This document shows, piece by piece, positions 6,686 through 8,500 of a DNA stretch of 8,500 nucleotides. Source of the stretch: JAFGBM01 sp964564915 (GTDB lineage: Bacteria; Actinomycetota; Actinomycetes; Actinomycetales; Demequinaceae); NCBI GenBank assembly GCA_964564915.1, contig CAZMCU010000054.1:1-8500 (forward strand), written 5' to 3'. The notes beneath the pieces were generated by a model. It did no database searches and had not been told where the DNA came from. It saw only the letters and a program-made list of their open reading frames with translations. The position numbers and the translations under genes are program-made. Every line of letters starts with the position of its first letter. Position 1 is the first letter of the stretch.

Positions 6686-7641
6686 TTGACTTTCGTTACC
6701 ACGTTGTTTCGCTGACCGCCGTATTCCTCGCCCTCGCCGTGGGTGTGGTCCTGGGTTCCGGCCCCCTCCGCACGGCCCTGGTGTCCGAGTTAACCAACCA
6801 GACGCAAGAACTTCAGGGCGCGCTTCGTGATTCTCAAGCGGAGACGGCGGATGCCATCAGGACAGGGGAGATGGGCCAGGAGTTCGTGGCGCAGGCCTCG
6901 AGCGACCTCATCGGCGGTTCGCTCGACGGTCGCCACGTCGCCATCATTCGGTTGCTTCAGCCGGACGGGGCCGAGATCACCAACCTGCGCGAGCGGGTTG
7001 TCGAGGCGGGCGCTCTGGTGACGGCCAACCTAACGATCGAGCCTGACTGGACGGACGAGGGGCAATCGGCCTTCCGTACGGCCTTCGCCTCGCAGGTCGC
7101 GAGCAACGTCGTCGGGGTGGATTCCACGGTCGCGCCGGACCGGGTCCTCGCCCATGCGCTCGCTCAGGTGCTCGTTCCCACGGAGTTTCCGGAGGGCACG
7201 GAAACGGAAGTGACGTCCGCGACGGCCAACCCCGCCGACCGGTCCGCCGTGCTCTTTGACTTGCTTAAGGGGGCGGAATTCGTTACGGGAACCGTCTTGG
7301 GGGAGGTGGACTCCGTCATCTTCGTGGTTGGTCCCGGCCCGGAGGCCGAAGAGGATCTCGCCTATATCAGCGGGACGTTCTCGGACCTGGTGGGGATCAT
7401 GGACCAGTACGTCGACGGAACAATCGTCGCGACGGGCCCTGCGAGGGTCGGTGACCTTGAGAGCACCATCCAAGCGTCGGCTTTGCTTCAGGACAACGTC
7501 ACCACCGCGCTCGATAGCCTCAACTACTACGGTTCCTTCACGATCGTCCTCGGCCTCGCCAAGGAGGTCACGGGTGTCGTGGGGCACTACGGCTACGGTG
7601 ACGGGCTGCAGCTCTACCCCGGGAGGGTCCCGGCGACATAG
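6682..7641 (+). CDS. steB: SteB/MctB family membrane-anchored protein
   Basis: From GTG 6682 the product is 319 residues. Residues of about 8-26 (VVSLTAVFLALAVGVVLGS) form one N-terminal membrane helix. A coiled-coil-like stretch of about 32-70 (VSELTNQTQELQGALRDSQ) and an extracytoplasmic alpha/beta domain follow. The ending HYGYGDGLQLYPG (302-314) is typical of this family. From memory, Rv1698 (MctB) starts with MISLRQHAVSLAAVFLALAMG, the same pattern. Rv1698 is linked to copper resistance as an outer-membrane channel, while the corynebacterial homologue SteB partners SteA in cell separation. The adjacent steA supports the SteB role here. The protein has no Cys and only two Met beyond the start, so a copper role should not be transferred without evidence. 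The GTGA overlap with steA suggests translational coupling and equal output. Confidence 0.88.
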   Translation: MIDFRYHVVSLTAVFLALAVGVVLGSGPLRTALVSELTNQTQELQGALRDSQAETADAIRTGEMGQEFVAQASSDLIGGSLDGRHVAIIRLLQPDGAEITNLRERVVEAGALVTANLTIEPDWTDEGQSAFRTAFASQVASNVVGVDSTVAPDRVLAHALAQVLVPTEFPEGTETEVTSATANPADRSAVLFDLLKGAEFVTGTVLGEVDSVIFVVGPGPEAEEDLAYISGTFSDLVGIMDQYVDGTIVATGPARVGDLESTIQASALLQDNVTTALDSLNYYGSFTIVLGLAKEVTGVVGHYGYGDGLQLYPGRVPAT

Positions 7642-7704
7642 CGCGGGCGCGATAGCGGCCCCATCGTCCACCACCGTCGAGTTGTGCACGCAACGTCGTG
7701 TCGC

Positions 7705-7728
7705 GCCCCGCGCGTCGGAGCGTGGGGC
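7705..7728 (+). terminator. 9-bp GC-rich stem-loop between steB and pyrG, possible terminator
   Basis: GCCCCGCGC (7705-7713) pairs with GCGTGGGGC (7720-7728), with one G-U pair and a six-base loop (GTCGGA). It is the strongest hairpin I found in the 113-base gap. It lies between the steB stop (7641) and the pyrG -10 (7741), as expected of a terminator for the upstream operon. No T-run follows, so it would have to be a U-poor terminator of the kind proposed in actinobacteria. Alternatively it could act as an operator over the pyrG -35 region. Confidence 0.4.
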
Positions 7729-7740
7729 CCGCGGGACTGT

Positions 7741-7746
7741 TAGGAT
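7741..7746 (+). promoter_or_regulatory. Candidate -10 element of a pyrG promoter
   Basis: TAGGAT fits the actinobacterial TANNNT -10 and ends eight bases before GTG 7755, so transcription may begin at or within a few bases of the start codon (leaderless). No convincing -35 is visible at 17-18 bp (7717-7723 reads GGAGCGT). The same bases include AGGA (7742-7745), nine bases from the GTG, which could instead be a weak ribosome binding site. The two readings cannot be separated without transcript ends. Confidence 0.4.
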
Positions 7747-7754
7747 TGAAGCCC

Positions 7755-8500
7755 GTGGAGCGAACCCGTCATTCCGGCCCCGCGGAGCACATCACGCGAC
7801 ATGTATTCGTCACCGGCGGTGTCGTCTCCTCCCTAGGAAAAGGCCTCACGGCGTCCAGTTTGGGGCGCCTGTTGCGTTCCCGCGGCCTTCGCGTGACGAT
7901 GCAGAAGCTCGACCCCTATCTCAACGTCGATCCCGGCACGATGAACCCCTTCCAACACGGCGAGGTCTTTGTCACGACGGACGGCGCGGAAACCGACCTC
8001 GATATCGGGCACTACGAGCGATTCCTCGACGTCGAGCTCAGCGCGTCCGCGAACGTCACCACCGGGCAGGTGTATTCGCAAGTGATCGCCAAGGAGCGGC
8101 GCGGCGAGTACCTCGGCGATACCGTCCAGGTGATTCCCCATATCACGGATGAGATCAAGAGGAGGATGCGCGCCCAGGCCGCGGACGATGTCGACGTCAT
8201 CATCACGGAAATCGGGGGAACCGTGGGCGACATCGAGTCTCAACCGTTCCTGGAGGCGGCCCGTCAGGTGCGTCACGACGTCGGCCGCGACAACGTCTTC
8301 TTCCTTCACGTCTCGCTGGTGCCCTTCATCGGCCCGTCGGGGGAGCTCAAGACGAAGCCGACCCAACACTCCGTCGCGGCGCTCCGATCGATCGGTATCC
8401 AGCCGGACGCGATCGTCTGTCGCGCCGATCGCACCATCCCCCAAAGCGTCAAGAACAAGATCGCGCTCATGTGCGACGTCGAGATCGAAGCGGTCGTCAC
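7755..8500 (+). CDS. pyrG: CTP synthase, amidoligase domain (3' partial)
   Basis: The frame runs off the right edge, giving 248 codons of an enzyme usually near 550 residues. What is visible is most of the N-terminal synthetase domain; the glutaminase domain is outside. CTP synthase makes CTP from UTP, ATP and glutamine in the cytosol. Seen here are the P-loop TGGVVSSLGKGLTASS (20-35, Lys29), MQKLDPYLNVDPGTMNPFQH (49-68), DGAETDLDIGHYERF (76-90), TGQVYSQVIAKERRGEYLGD (103-122), and ITEIGGTVGDIES (150-162) with the metal-binding Glu152. GELKTKPTQHS (196-206) is also intact. About 15 residues precede HVFVTGG, as in other actinobacterial PyrG proteins from memory, which supports GTG 7755; TTG 7746 is a weaker alternative. 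It is separated from steB by the largest gap in the window and probably has its own promoter. Confidence 0.97.
   Translation, partial: MERTRHSGPAEHITRHVFVTGGVVSSLGKGLTASSLGRLLRSRGLRVTMQKLDPYLNVDPGTMNPFQHGEVFVTTDGAETDLDIGHYERFLDVELSASANVTTGQVYSQVIAKERRGEYLGDTVQVIPHITDEIKRRMRAQAADDVDVIITEIGGTVGDIESQPFLEAARQVRHDVGRDNVFFLHVSLVPFIGPSGELKTKPTQHSVAALRSIGIQPDAIVCRADRTIPQSVKNKIALMCDVEIEAVV

Noticed and set aside
7681..7694. GTTG-TGCACG-CAAC inverted repeat
   Set aside because: Only four strict base pairs per arm around a six-base loop, too weak next to the 9-bp stem-loop downstream.
1..8500. Mobile element, CRISPR array, phage or tRNA signature
   Set aside because: No transposase or integrase motifs, spaced repeats or tRNA-like cloverleaf were seen; the gene order is a conserved chromosomal block.

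Overview
The window is high-GC, densely coding and entirely on the + strand. It carries a gene order typical of Actinomycetota: TPR-like protein, HAD phosphatase, a 56-residue protein, tlyA, nadK, recN, steA, steB/mctB and pyrG. From memory, this matches the Mycobacterium tuberculosis block Rv1691 to Rv1699 gene for gene. Frequent GTG starts, ATGA/GTGA overlaps and very short gaps fit an actinobacterium. Genus cannot be decided from the sequence.

Layout: the 5'-truncated TPR-like gene (1-918) overlaps a NagD-type HAD phosphatase (915-1922) by four bases. A candidate promoter with no proper ribosome binding site follows, and its spacing suggests a leaderless mRNA starting at the ATG of the 56-residue gene (1927-2097). 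A perfect 7-bp inverted repeat overlaps its -35 element. Then come tlyA (2105-2929), nadK (2926-3786), recN (3788-5476), steA (5495-6685) and steB (6682-7641), nearly gap-free and probably cotranscribed. The only real intergenic region (7642-7754) holds a 9-bp stem-loop and a TAGGAT -10-like element, just before a GTG-started pyrG that runs off the right edge.

Functions: the cluster combines housekeeping roles. These are polyol-phosphate dephosphorylation (HAD), ribosomal RNA 2'-O-methylation (TlyA), NADP synthesis (NadK), double-strand-break repair (RecN), control of cell separation at the septum (SteA with SteB) and CTP synthesis (PyrG). Shared expression and translational coupling link them; no single pathway joins them.

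No mobile element, CRISPR array, tRNA, rRNA or novel multi-gene system is visible. The points most worth a second look are the candidate leaderless promoter with its overlapping palindrome and competing hairpins, a SteA whose nucleotide-binding-like motifs appear degenerate, two plausible steB starts, and the stem-loop plus possible leaderless start at pyrG.
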